Source of the DNA: Clavelina lepadiformis
Lineage: Eukaryota > Chordata > Ascidiacea > Aplousobranchia > Clavelinidae
Length of the DNA: 64,000 bases
Assembly: GCF_947623445.1 (NCBI RefSeq)
Contig: NC_135242.1
Coordinates: forward strand, 16,182,001 to 16,246,000
Direction: 5' to 3'
Shown piece after piece: positions 1 through 11,300 of this stretch; the first letter of the stretch is position 1, and every line of letters starts with the position of its first letter. A program made the position numbers and the translations under genes. The notes under the pieces were generated by a model that saw only the letters and a list, made by a program, of their open reading frames with translations, had not been told where the DNA came from and made no database searches.

Positions 1-244
1 CATAAAGCTAAACTTAGCACATATGCCCTTAAACTATCATTTTATTAATAAAAGAGCGCCCACCCACACTGAGCCCTAAGACATTCCACTATGTAAATCC
101 GGCGCTGCCACCACTAAACCTCGTCTACATTTCATGGTCATCGTCTGGCAGGATAGACGAAGATGATATTAGAATTAGGCTATGTTATAAAATGGAATGT
201 ATAGACCGTTCATGGCCACCACACTTAGAACAAGGATAAAATAA
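1..244. other. Gene-less left edge
   Basis: No coding exon, RNA gene or transposon end can be supported here. The sequence is AT-rich with one AATAAA-like string near position 46, which could equally be chance. Confidence 0.4.
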
Positions 245-1180
245 CAAGATTGACTGCCGAGTGGTTAGAGCAATGGTTTTCAACCTTTTTCGTACCGAGG
301 CCCTTTTAGCAACCCAAGATGGCCTGACGACCCCCTTCCAAAATAATGCAGTTATGTACACGCAATAATAAGAACTTCAGAACCGACCATACAACAACGA
401 TTTACAAGAAAAGCGCAGCTTGCGCAACTGAAAATGCCACTCAAGATTTTTGAAAAGCAACCGTCGGCTGGGACATTAACAACAACTGAACCTGGTGAAC
501 TGAAGTTCAGCTTACGCCTAGACTAGCTGCAGTTTTCCTCTCCGAGTTAACCCTCATTTGCTAAAATATGTTGATCTGAGCCCTTATTTCAGCTCTATGA
601 GACCTCTTTTTGCCCTTTTTGAAAGAGTAAAAAATAATACAACAGTAGTACTATACTTGCAAAATTAAAAAAGAACTAGGCTAACAACGCTAAAATGAGG
701 TGGTCACAGTCTTTTACAGCGAATCTATTCAATACTGTTATGTAACAATCGTCTTTATTCATTTAAAAATTAAACGCATTTTTCACTAACAAACCCAAAC
801 AATGCAACTGGTCTTACTTAAACTGTTGCACAGCATTGTACAGCAAAAAACTAATCAAAGACAATTCAATTCTTTGCAAACCAGGTTTTAACCACTTCAT
901 TTCCTTAAAAAAAAGTTAAAAAATACACCCACTCAACAAAGACATTGCGAACCCCAGAAAAAAAAGCTAGCGACCCCAGTTAGGGTCGCGACCCCTAGGT
1001 TGAAAACCAATGGGTTAGAAAGTTGTACGACCTGTGAGAGTTGTACGGCCTGTGTTCGATACCCAGCAGCACTACTCTTGTAATTGATGCCTTTGGCAAG
1101 GTATCTTGTTCAGTGGTTCTGATAAGCAGTTCATAATTTGGGATCATTAATTAAAAGATAAAAAAACAAATAAAAAAGGT
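245..1180 (+). repeat. tRNA-derived SINE-like repeat, split by a hAT insertion
   Basis: The text just left of the 271-1012 insertion (GCCGAGTGGTTAGAG) is a tRNA A-box/D-arm of the Leu/Ser kind. About 35 bases right of the insertion the string GTTCGATACCC is a B-box/T-arm. With the hAT element and one target copy removed, these lie tRNA-like close together, followed by an unrelated body and an A-rich tail near 1160-1180. I infer a tRNA-headed SINE rather than a tRNA gene, because no acceptor stem is evident and the tail is A-rich. The left edge is approximate. Confidence 0.55.
271..1012. mobile_element. Non-autonomous hAT element (742 bp)
   Basis: The ends are inverted: CAATGGTTTTCAACCT on the left, and the complement of AGGTTGAAAACCAATG on the right. 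The flanks GGTTAGAG (263-270) and GGTTAGAA (1013-1020) are an 8-bp target duplication with one mismatch, which is the hAT hallmark. No transposase reading frame is seen inside. The insertion lies in the A-box of a tRNA-like SINE head. Confidence 0.85.
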
Positions 1181-1189
1181 ACATCAAAC

Positions 1190-1845
1190 GAAAATTGTGC
1201 AACGGCTAGCTCGGTAACCGTGGCTCGAGGGATGAAGCATCATTGCATTGCCGAGCTTAAGTCACGCGAAGACTTGCCTCAATAAGAGGATACAAAGATT
1301 ATGACACCATATAGTATATGTACTGCATATACCATAACAAGTTATGGCATGTATGGCATATACCATAACAAGTTAATCGTAACCATAACCGTATTATATT
1401 AAAATAACAGACATATGGGTGCAGTATTAAGATCTATAGAAAAAGCATGCTACATTTAAGACTTCCATACAGTTCTAATAGAAGAAAACACATGACAAAA
1501 TGATAGCCCCTTTCACTCACGAAGGCGAAAGAAGGTTTTCCTAATGGTGGCAAAAGGGTTTACCAAACCTACCGGCCTGTGGTTTCAAAATCACTTGAGC
1601 ATAACCATTTTCTTTTTTGTCTTTTGAATGGTGCGTAAAATGCTTAACGAGCCTACCGGTACTGTATCTGAAAAAACGTTTTTGTGGACACTTCCTGCAT
1701 TTGACAGAATACAAAATAATATAGTCACTATAGATGGTATGGTACAATCTGGTGTTTTTTGGTGGCAAAACATTTTTGTTACACCCAAAATAATAACCAG
1801 ATATCCGTATACTTACTATAACAACTATGGCTGCTCGTGGGCAAA
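1190..1845. repeat. Dispersed repeat, degenerate copies (also at 2254-2370 and 24003-24350)
   Basis: Positions 1195-1300 share GGCTAGCTCGGTAACC and following text with 24015-24090. Positions 1540-1610 (TACCGGCCTGTGG, then TTCAAAATCACTTGAGCATAACC) recur at 2260-2330 and 24260-24320. A short local tandem (GCATATACCATAACAAG twice) lies at 1326-1372. No protein similarity was recognised, so the family is unassigned. Confidence 0.6.
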
Positions 1846-1933
1846 ACCATAGATATCCTATAAAACATAACATAAACGGTAGAGCTTTTTATGACCCATT
1901 AGAATAAGAAAGAATGAGTCTCTTCCTCTAAAT

Positions 1934-2253
1934 CAGTGGTTCCCAAACTTTTTCAGCATGTGGCACGCTAAAAAAATTATAAAACGCTCGCGGCATACTT
2001 ACAAGAGAAGAAAAGTTGCTTTAAAAAATTTATTTTCACGTGTTAAGGCGATGGATGTGCTGGTTTATATGAACATATACGACTGAAACGAGGTTGCATT
2101 GTTGACAAACATACCCGCATTTTTTCGTCAATTTCAAGCAGTCTCTCTCGTTTACAGCTTTTAATTTCAGTCAAGACAGAAAAGCCATGTTCACATAGCC
2201 ATAGCCGCGACACACTTGAGAAACTGTGGCGGCACACAGTTTGGGAATTACCG
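1934..2253 (-). mobile_element. hAT deletion derivative (320 bp) nested in the 1848-2452 element
   Basis: The inverted ends are CAGTGGTTCCCAAAC and, complemented, CGGTAATTCCCAAAC. The flanks CTCTAAAT (1926-1933) and GTCTAAAT (2254-2261) are an 8-bp target duplication with one mismatch. It keeps a piece of the transposase C-terminus on the minus strand. Confidence 0.85.
2043..2237 (-). pseudogene. hAT transposase C-terminal remnant (ZBED5/SCAND3-like)
   Basis: The minus-strand translation contains ...LTEIKSCKRERL..., then EKMRVCLSTMQPRFSRI and KPAHPS. This is the typical extreme C-terminus of hAT transposases of the ZBED5/SCAND3 type, just beyond the dimerisation region. The upstream catalytic portion is absent, so this is a leftover inside a deletion derivative and not a gene. 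Confidence 0.75.
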
Positions 2254-2452
2254 GTCTAAATTGTGGCAAAACAGTTTCATCATGCTTGCCGACCTATATT
2301 GGTTCAAAATCACTCAGGCAAAACCATTTTTACTTTCTTATTCTAACGGGTGATTTAAAGGCTCTAAAATGAAACAAACATAACGAAAATAGTACATGTT
2401 TCAGTTAAGTACTCCTTTATAATGTTTTATACTTTTTTATGGGATATCTATA

Positions 2453-3847
2453 GGCAAAATATAATCGTGACCTTGCCCGAAATGAAAAATCAAAATTGGT
2501 TGCACCTCGCAAGCTACTGTATGGTTCGAAAACCACTGGATAACCATTGACTTAATTAAAACTATTAAACTAGATTTCATAGTTTAATCAACAGGTGTAA
2601 TTAATATTATATTTTGTATGAAAGCTGAACTTGTACTGAAGCAGATGTGTTGCATTTATTAAAAACACTTTTTAAGTGTTTCCAACTAAATTAAGTCCAT
2701 GCAAAATACAGTAAATATATGAAGTCGCTAACTAATAATGTTTGCTTATAATGTAAACAATTAAATACCACGCGCTATGCAGAAAAACATATAGCTTTAT
2801 TTCTAAAATGCTTTTATGACCCGCAATTTAGTTTGAATGAAAAGTGGAATCTGAAAGAACAGTAGAACATCGCTCCGCATGAATAATTACAGACAATAGG
2901 CAACAACAAATCCTTAGTAACGAAGAACGCTTTTCCAATACAGCTGGATCGTCTCCATGAAAAAGCACGAGTTTAGTGTGAGATTACATAGCTGCCTATA
3001 AGGACTCTCTCACTTATTCATTTGTTTGGTTTTGTTGTGTATATGGTTAATCATCTTTATTGCTTTGGAAACGGAGCTTAGAAACGTTTAGCCTGCTTAA
3101 AATAAGAATTTTGTATAGCCATCATTATAAGTATGATAGGTTATCATACAGTCATAAGCTTTTCAGGAAAAAATATACCAGTCTGATGAATTAGCATTAT
3201 TTATTATATAACGTAAGCCTAATAAATTATCGGTATACTCATCAACATAAAAAACTGTTAGATAGAATTGTTGGCCAAATTTCATTTCGTAATTTTCTCA
3301 ACCGTCTTAAAACAGTAAAATTAGTTTTATAGTCATGTTGTACAGTTGTTGGCCTAGCTTAATATTTTTTCACAATTATTGTATAAAACAGAAGTAGGCT
3401 AAGCGGAGACATTGTTAGTGCACATTATCTACTGTGCTGTGTATTCTTCATAGACTTGCAAAGTGACTAAACAAAAAAGAAAATATAAGGTTTCAGTACA
3501 AAAATTTACTTGGAACCCAGGCTGCCATTCCAATCTCAAAACTGAGATTAGGCCTAGTCTACATTTTTTTCCCCGTTAACTTGATTTGATTGCAGTCAAA
3601 ATTTTACAGTGAATATAGGACATCACCATATAGCATAGCAAATACTGTTCCAAGTTTTTTCTTTCAAAACTAACATTGGTAGTCTAGGCTACCATTAATG
3701 TTACCGGTGAGAGTGGTGACCAAATTTTATTGGAAGTTTTAGCCAAACTAAGTTAAAATGTAAGTGGTTAATATGTTTTTGTAAACAGATTTAGCGTGTC
3801 TTGTGCAATTTTTTTTATATTTTTTCTAAATTTTTATTTATTACATT
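2453..3847. other. Gene-less stretch upstream of the stathmin-domain gene
   Basis: No exons were recognised. A lone hAT-type terminus may lie near 2500-2537 (complement CAGTGGTTTTCGAACC), but I find no partner end. The promoter and 5' UTR of the downstream gene should lie in the last few hundred bases; no TATA box or other signal can be defended. Confidence 0.45.
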
Positions 3848-6556
3848 ATGGGCTGCGGCAATTCCAAAGATGCCGTGAAAGCTATTCAAATAGAAGATGG
3901 AGAGGTGGTAAGTCCGGTTTTTTAAGAGTCTGTTTTCATTTTTTTTAGTATTAAAGTATTGAAATGATACTTTTTACTAGTTTTAAACAGTAATTCAAGC
4001 TTTTTAACACAATAACTTTTTTGCTTTATATAGAAAGGCAGTAAAAGTGTGAAAAAGGTAAAGGTAGTGTCTTCTGATGAGACTCTTGTCAGTGATACAA
4101 ACGCAGCTCATGTTGGTGTCAACAAATCTACATCAGCTAAAAGCCGAGATAGTGGCATCCAAGAAATGGTTTGTATTGATTTTAAGTAGTGTTAAAGTTT
4201 GATTTTCATAACTAAATCAATTTATTTTTCTCAACCATAGGTGGGCAATACTGCGGTACTATAGTACCGAATTATTCTACCACAGTACTTTTTCAGTACT
4301 GAGACCAGTACCGTCAGTACTTTTGAAAAAAAGTACCGAATCTCTGTACCAAATTACTTTTTCAAGAAATTTCAGTCAGTCTCGGTACTTTGTAGTGTTT
4401 ACTTGATTATTTTAAAATTTTAGCAAGTCTTTTTTCAAAAATTCATGTTAATTAATCCTTGATGCTATTTTTAGCATCTGTTGATCTATTTTAATCTAGA
4501 AATGTCAAGTAAAATTCCAAGAAATTGACGTTACATTTGTTTTGACCTGGAGTAACCTTTACCGGGGCCATAATAGCGGCAAACATTGCACTTGCAGCAG
4601 TATCTTTTACACAAAAAGTACTAGTACTGACAAAGTACCGAACTACATTTTAAAATTAGTACCCAATACCGGAACCGTCAGTACATTTTTTGCCAAGTAC
4701 TGGTACCGTTACCAACGGTACTTTCAAAGTACCGACTGCCCACCTCTGCTCAACAATATATGTGTATTCGGCCTATCTAACAACTCTCTACACTGTAAGG
4801 ATTATTCAAGAGATGAATACCCAAATGGAATAATTACTGAAGAGTCTGATCCTCATCTTGTGCAAGATATTGAAGGTCAAGGAAGACCAGGGACACCTGG
4901 TATTTACGATTTATACGCTTTAGGCAAAGAAATATATTTTTTATAACTGAAGATAGGTGTAGATTCAACCTGACTATAACTATTATTAACATTTTTTGTT
5001 TTCAGATTTTGAACTTGTCGGGAGACAGTTTCATAGTAAAAGTGCTGGGAGGGAAAGAATGAAATCAAAAGCAATCTTGGAAGCTCTTGAAGCAGAAGGA
5101 TTGATATCGGGTAATAAACCACCTTTACAAGAAATTTTGCAAATATTATTTTGCCATCATTTTTATATTTTATTATATCCGCAAACAGATTTTGTATGAC
5201 CCGCGAATACTTCCGGAGTTTGGTACACTGTATTTTCCATTGCATTTGTGAAAATACACTTGCGTTTTTTTTAAATGGGTTGCATTAGATACAGCCTGAG
5301 ATAAGTCGCACATCATCGAAATGCAAGTCAGTATGTGATTATTATGTAATGATAATGCCTTTTGACGGCTATTGTCACAGTATTGTGTGATATATACATT
5401 TGATGATTTTAGCTTTTCGTCGCAAACACGTTATCATTGGTTCAGCAAAGCATCAAGTCGATTAGAACAGTAAACTCAGTCCTTTGCCAACATTGGAGTT
5501 TCTTCCATTTGCGACACGCAATGTTTTTTTCAAACCTTAATGTGGCACTTCATGCAGTCTTGGACCATCCTGCAGTAAAGCATGCTGCTAAATGCTTTTT
5601 ATTTATCTGTAGGAACCAAAGTTCAAAAAGGTGGCGCTGCATTTGAAGTTAGAATGGAATCATTGAGACCACTAGAACCTCTTGCTCCTATCAAACGAGC
5701 TCCACCTAGACTGCAAAGGCTGAAAAGTGAGAAGAAGATTCTATCCAAAGAAGAGCTGGAAGAAAAGCAGAGATTGGCAGAATGCAGACGAAATGTAGCC
5801 TACCATAATATTTGTTCTCTGTATTAAAGCTTTACGCTAAGGATTAAATGGCTGTAAAATGTTTTAGTGTTGAGATCCATGTGATCCCAAAAACCAGAGC
5901 AAAAAACTCACTATCTTATGACTTTATGTTTGTATAGAATAAATTAAGTAAGAAAAAAAGCAGATTGGCCTCTCAAATTGCACAAGATCAGGAATTAGCC
6001 CAAAAATTGACGATGGAAGGAGATAATGCGGTATGATGATACAGTTTGAATTTGAATGAATGCACTTTGCAAACAATAAATTTTAAAACTGCAGTTAAGG
6101 TTTCTAGTATACTGTGTCTTATAAAATTTGGCTTTTCAATGCATTAGTTGGTTAATCAGTATAGAAATAAATATCTTTATTAAGACATCTACCTAAATTT
6201 TTTATTTAGTCTTTCATTCTAAGACCTTACTAGGTCATGATTGTGAAAACTTGGGTAATCGACTAATTGTGTGTAAAATTGTTAATCACAAGGTTTACTA
6301 TGTATTACAGTTTGATTCCACTGAAGATGAAGGTTTGAAAAATGCTTATAAACCCAATAAATATGTAAACCGGGGTCAAGGAGAAAATATAGACACCATC
6401 CACAGTCATGCATTGCATAAAAACACAGTTTTTGACGAGGGTAGCATGAGCAGTTTGGAGGATGGGCTTGGTGATTCCATTCGACAAAGCCAGTACTCCA
6501 GCGAAGACTTTTTTGAAAGCAAACCAGGATATCAATTGTCGCAAGCTGATGCATGA
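3848..6556 (+). CDS. Stathmin-domain protein with N-myristoylation-type start
   Basis: I read seven exons: 3848-3907, 4034-4168, 4800-4899, 5006-5110, 5613-5794, 5938-6030 and 6311-6556. All have GT/AG borders and consistent phases, total 921 nt and give 306 aa. The protein starts MGCGNSK, a classic Gly2 N-myristoylation signal with an adjacent Cys for palmitoylation. Residues about 135-230 hold the family part: a GGAAFEV strand-like segment, PPRLQRL, then the charged helix KEELEEKQRLAECRR. This resembles the stathmin-like domain that binds tubulin dimers and, by architecture, vertebrate STMND1. The tail is Ser/Asp/Glu-rich. By inference it is a membrane-anchored tubulin-binding regulator. 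Intron 2 contains a transposon (4236-4748). The weakest junction is the exon 3 acceptor at 4799; an alternative lies about 10 nt downstream. Confidence 0.72.
4236..4748. mobile_element. Non-autonomous hAT-like element in stathmin-gene intron 2 (513 bp)
   Basis: The ends are CATAGGTGGGCA and, complemented, CAGAGGTGGGCA, flanked by CTCAAC on both sides. The interior is full of GGTACTTT/AAGTACC strings in both orientations. It is a relative of the element at 14055-14483, which has an 8-bp target duplication; a 2-base loss at the left edge would explain the shorter duplication here. Confidence 0.75.
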
Positions 6557-8319
6557 TGTTTTAAGCAGCCTATGGCTTGGCTTTCTTGCCACAGTGCCTA
6601 TTGTACAACCCTGAAGCTGTGATTGGTCATTAACATCGGATACTTTTCAAATTTTTAATGTATTTATTGCTTTTACAAGGCCACTTGTACATCTGATACT
6701 TTTAGAATTTACATTTATGAAAATAGAGAAGCCTATAATTTTCATACACCAATGTGGAACGTAGTGAACAACTACATTTTTTTAATTTTTCAGGTTTGCA
6801 TGTAAAGTATTATAAAAATGAGATTAGAATTTTGAGCAAAGTTTATATTTATTAATATTTTGTTATGATAAATAGCATCATTTTCTACCCGTCCCATAAA
6901 TGTATGTGAAAAATTCTTCCTTTTTCTAATACTGTATAATAATACATTTTTATTTAGCTTCCATATCAGCTTGCAGTGTTAACATGCTTGAGCTCATCTG
7001 CCACTTTATATTAGCATTATGTGCTAGTTGTAATATATGGCTGTCATGATTACTTCAGTTTACAAATATATTTCTTTCTTGGATTTGTTTATTCGCTAAG
7101 ATAAAAACACATCCATGAATTTAACCAAAATATAATTGTGCCACGGTCTGACTGGTTTCTTGTGGGTTGACGATTCATATTATACCAACAGGAATGTTCT
7201 ATATGGGTTGTAGTAAAAATCCACACTTCTATGTATATCAGTCAAAAGTTGTTAATAAAAGTTATGTAAATGAAATCTTCAAAATAAGTAGTGGCCAACA
7301 TTTTCTGGTCTAAAATGTAGCAGAAGAATGTAGTCAAACGTTTTATTTAGCATTGTCACACACAAAAATTACATACATCACAATAATGGGATAAATCTGA
7401 AGAAAAATTCACGCAACCAAAAAAATTCATACAGTATATTGCAAGTATAGGTTTGATTAATAGTGATATTTGTCATAGTTAACAAAATCACCTTTTACAA
7501 CCTGCAAGGTTATATTTTCAATTGCCAAAGACTCTTAAAACTGGTTTTAATCGATGTTTTGCGAAATATTGGTAACAGTAGTGTACTCAACGAATTATCA
7601 ACAGATGTCATTGAAGTACTGTGATTTTGTGAGATAAATTATAAGTATGTTATATAGTCAACAATCACCGACATGTTGTAGTAACTAATGTAGCAACAAT
7701 GTTAAGTATAATACAAAGTAATAATAGAATGCAGACATATTTTTGGAAAAAATAAATTTTTGCAAAAAAAATTACGGGCTTTATACTATATGATACAAGT
7801 TACAACATTATTAACAACGTAAAATATGATTAAATAGTTACTAATGCCATATAGTATGAACAACACCAAACTTCTATAATAACATTCAGTTGAACGAAGT
7901 TGTGTGTATGTATCAGGCGAGTTTCAGAAGAAGGGTTTTCAAGGAACATGAATTACCATAAAACAATGTAACTTAAATGCTGAACATGGTAACTTTGCAA
8001 AGCTTCCTTGATAAAGCATCAAATAAGTGACATTGAAAGGTTTTCTCAGATTATTTTTCTAACATTGCTAATGCTGTGTTTTAAAAATATCCGTTTATTG
8101 AATGACCAATGTTAATATTAATGAAGAAAGACGTATTAGTTTTCAAGTTTATTTTATATAAAGAGTTTTTAAACAATTTGAATATCAACAAATAACTAGA
8201 GCAATGCAAGCACCTATCAGAAAATATTGGGAAATCAGCTGGAGTTTAAAAAAACTATATCACCTTCAAATTAACTCTGCTAAAAGTGAAAAACACTGCA
8301 TATTCTTTGCTATGAGAAA
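6557..8319. other. Convergent 3' ends: stathmin-gene 3' UTR and syntaxin 3' UTR
   Basis: No coding exon was recognised. The stretch separates two convergent genes and must hold both 3' UTRs. It is AT-rich with several possible poly(A) hexamers, for example AATAAA near 7254, none decisive. Confidence 0.5.
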
Positions 8320-11300
8320 TCATTTTTTCACAGAAAAATAAATTATAAGAATAAGCACAACAAGTAATACTATTCCGATAATTGCACAAATGAACTTTTT
8401 CTTTCTTGCACTTGACTGAAACAGAAGTTACAAAGAGTAAGCCATAACTAAACTAAATAAGCCACAAAGCATAACTTTTAAAATAATAACCATAAATTGT
8501 AACTTACTTGGCTTGCTCGAGCTTGCTGAAGTTGCACATTACCCTGTTCAACATGTGTTTCAGCGCTTTCTACATTTGCTTCAATGCTATCTGTTGTCAT
8601 TTGAAAAAAATAAGCATTAAAATTTAAGGATAAACTCATTTCTAGACATGGCAAAAATCATAAACTGGAAGTTTGTTTCACACAAAGTAACTCATTTGCC
8701 CACAACTGAACAAATTACAGCAACCAAGCAAACAACTCCTCCAAGGATGGCACTTATTTATCTAAAATTACATAGCCACTTAGTCATGCAAGTGATTAAA
8801 GTAAAGAAAAACGAAGAAAAAATTGTATAGACTTCTGAAGTTGAAAGCAATTCATTTATTCGAGCAATGTATTAATACATGTACTGTACTGACAAAAACT
8901 AATCAACGAATGAAAACTGACTGAGTATAGATTAAAGTAATATTTTATCAATATTGCTTGTTCACTTGTACTCATTGAGGTCTACATATATGGTAACTGA
9001 AAATTTGAAGAAAGGTTTACATGTAGAAACAAATCTGAATGATGTTTATTACTGATTACTATTCTTGCACATGATACAGTGTTTTTATCATGAAACAAAC
9101 AGCAGCCAAACACAAGCAAATGCATGCAAAACAATGGTGTGAGTAACTACATGCTATACCACAACCACATCGTAGGATGTGATGACAGTAATTTTGTATA
9201 TGGTGGTTCATCATAAAAAAGCTGAGAGGTATCAATCTTTCTTTCAACCACAAATACTCAGAAAAATTTGTTCTAAGTTGAGTTATCCAGAACGCATCAC
9301 TGTATTTTTGTGTAAATTTATGTTAATTGTGGTCATATAAGCATGCAGAAATGTGTTAAGTGGAAGTAAGCTAAAAATGTTTTCATTTTTTGGTTTGTAT
9401 CGTTTGAGTATTGTATTAAACTAATTTTGTTTTATTTTGAAATTTTGACTTATATATATTAGCTAATAAAAAACAGTTTGTACAAATAATTGGTATTTTT
9501 AAGTATCATTCACCTGCAGTTCAATAATTTTCCTGCTCTTTTACCAATAATGATATTTTAAGTGAAATAAAAAAAGGAAATTTTACAAAAAATAAGTTCA
9601 AAGTAAAAAAAATAACTTCAATTGCGCAATCATGTGAAAAGCAGCTTGTTTCAGATTAAAAGCTGCTATGCCATCCATTCAGAATTTCAGACCAATGTTA
9701 CAATTAAGTAAAAACTGAAAAAGGCATTGATGCAATATTTCTCATACAATATCAGAGAAAATATATTACGTAACTATCAAAACCAATGCTTGTCCAGCAA
9801 TTTAACAAACCCTAATGTAAATTTACTTCTAATATCTTACCTATCATATCTCCTTGTTCATGTACCATTGTTCCAAGATCTTTAAAGATCATGTTTACAT
9901 CCACTATGTCAGCCTGGTATACACCAGAGAAAAAAGTAAATAAAACTTAAAAAATGTATATTATTTACAATACTTGAAACCTCTTTTACTTTATTAAAAA
10001 AAAATCAAAAAACATTTATTTTCTAAGTGACACAGCCCAGAAGTTGGACTTCATTTTTTGTCCTTCCAGATAAAAAATAGTTTCTAACATTTTTTGTGGT
10101 TTTACGATTTGGGCAATGGTGCAATAAATACTAAGTGTCTTAGCCACTTAGAAACATAAAAGTAAGCCTAGAGCAGGCAATGTTTAGACTTGCAAAGAAC
10201 CAGCAAAACTGCATTTCTAAAAAATTCTAAAATAGTGTTAAGTGGTTGTGGCATAGCATTGTTAAAAACTGGTAGCTTTTCTTGAAATTAGGGTCAGTAA
10301 AAATGAGTGCAGCCAAGATGCATTGGAAGCAAGTAAAACAGTCCTTGAGCTTGCACAACTACATTCCATTAGGAATGTTCTTCAACTATCTCACCTATTA
10401 ACAACCCCTGCTCTTCAACCATTGAACCCAAATCCTTGAAAATCTCGTTCACATTCATTATGTCACTCTGTGTCACATTTAATTGCACATTTTGTTATCT
10501 AATACCTTGTGGTCCCTTGCTTAAAATCAGCAGTAAAGAATAATTATAAATAAAGATACCTCAAGCTGACGAATTGCATTTTCTCTTTCTTCTATTTCTC
10601 TTAATTCATCAGCACTAATTGCAGCTTGCTGCTGATCTTGCATGGTCCTAATAAATATAATACGAGCTCCTGATGCAGTTTACGAACTTAACTTGATGTA
10701 AGACACAAAAATTTTAAAATATTATGCTAGGTAGTATTTTTATGATATTTTTTGTTTTAACAATTTAAATTCAATGGGCATTCATCAGTAAAACAATTTG
10801 AATTACAACTAAAGAAATCTTTAAATACAACGTAAAACACAATATGTGAAAAAGTAACAGGCCCTTTTGATACACAACAATGCTAACATACCCTTGAACA
10901 TTTACAAGAACATCAGATCCTTGATCATGCATCGCAGTACTTGCTGCCCGAACTCTTGCAACACATTCCTTCTCAGTGGTTGCTGCCTCGCGTTGTGCAG
11001 CTTGAAAGGCATTGAGAACATCACTAAAATCACCCATCAGTCGTTCAATCTGTGTTTTTCTATGTCTCTGAAAAGAAAATTTACTATTTACAGCAAACTC
11101 CCTGACACTGAAGTTTGTGCATTCATGAACCAAGGTAGGCTATTTCATAGAGCTGTTTTCTTTTGCAAAAAAAGCTCCTTACAAAGTGACAACTGCGAGA
11201 AATGCTTTTTCTATTATTTTTTCTATTTAAGCTTTATGACAATTTTACTACAAAGGGCTATAACTTTGATGATATTAAATGTTTCTTCAACTACTACAAC

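Larger units (their letters stand above)
1848..2452. mobile_element. hAT-like element with CATAGATATCC ends (605 bp)
   Basis: The left end reads CATAGATATCCTATAAAA and the right end, complemented, TATAGATATCCCATAAAA. The flanks GGCAAAAC (1840-1847) and GGCAAAAT (2453-2460) form an 8-bp target duplication with one mismatch. The element is interrupted by a second hAT at 1934-2253, so its own length is about 277 bp. The same termini form the micro-palindromes at 48478 and 56734. No coding capacity of its own is visible. Confidence 0.75.

Noticed and set aside
1040-1075. Functional tRNA gene
   Set aside because: A- and B-box strings exist but acceptor stems do not pair and the A-box is interrupted by a transposon; it is a SINE head.
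4542-4946. 134-aa plus-strand ORF
   Set aside because: It reads through the transposon in stathmin intron 2 into exon 3. Only the last third is coding.
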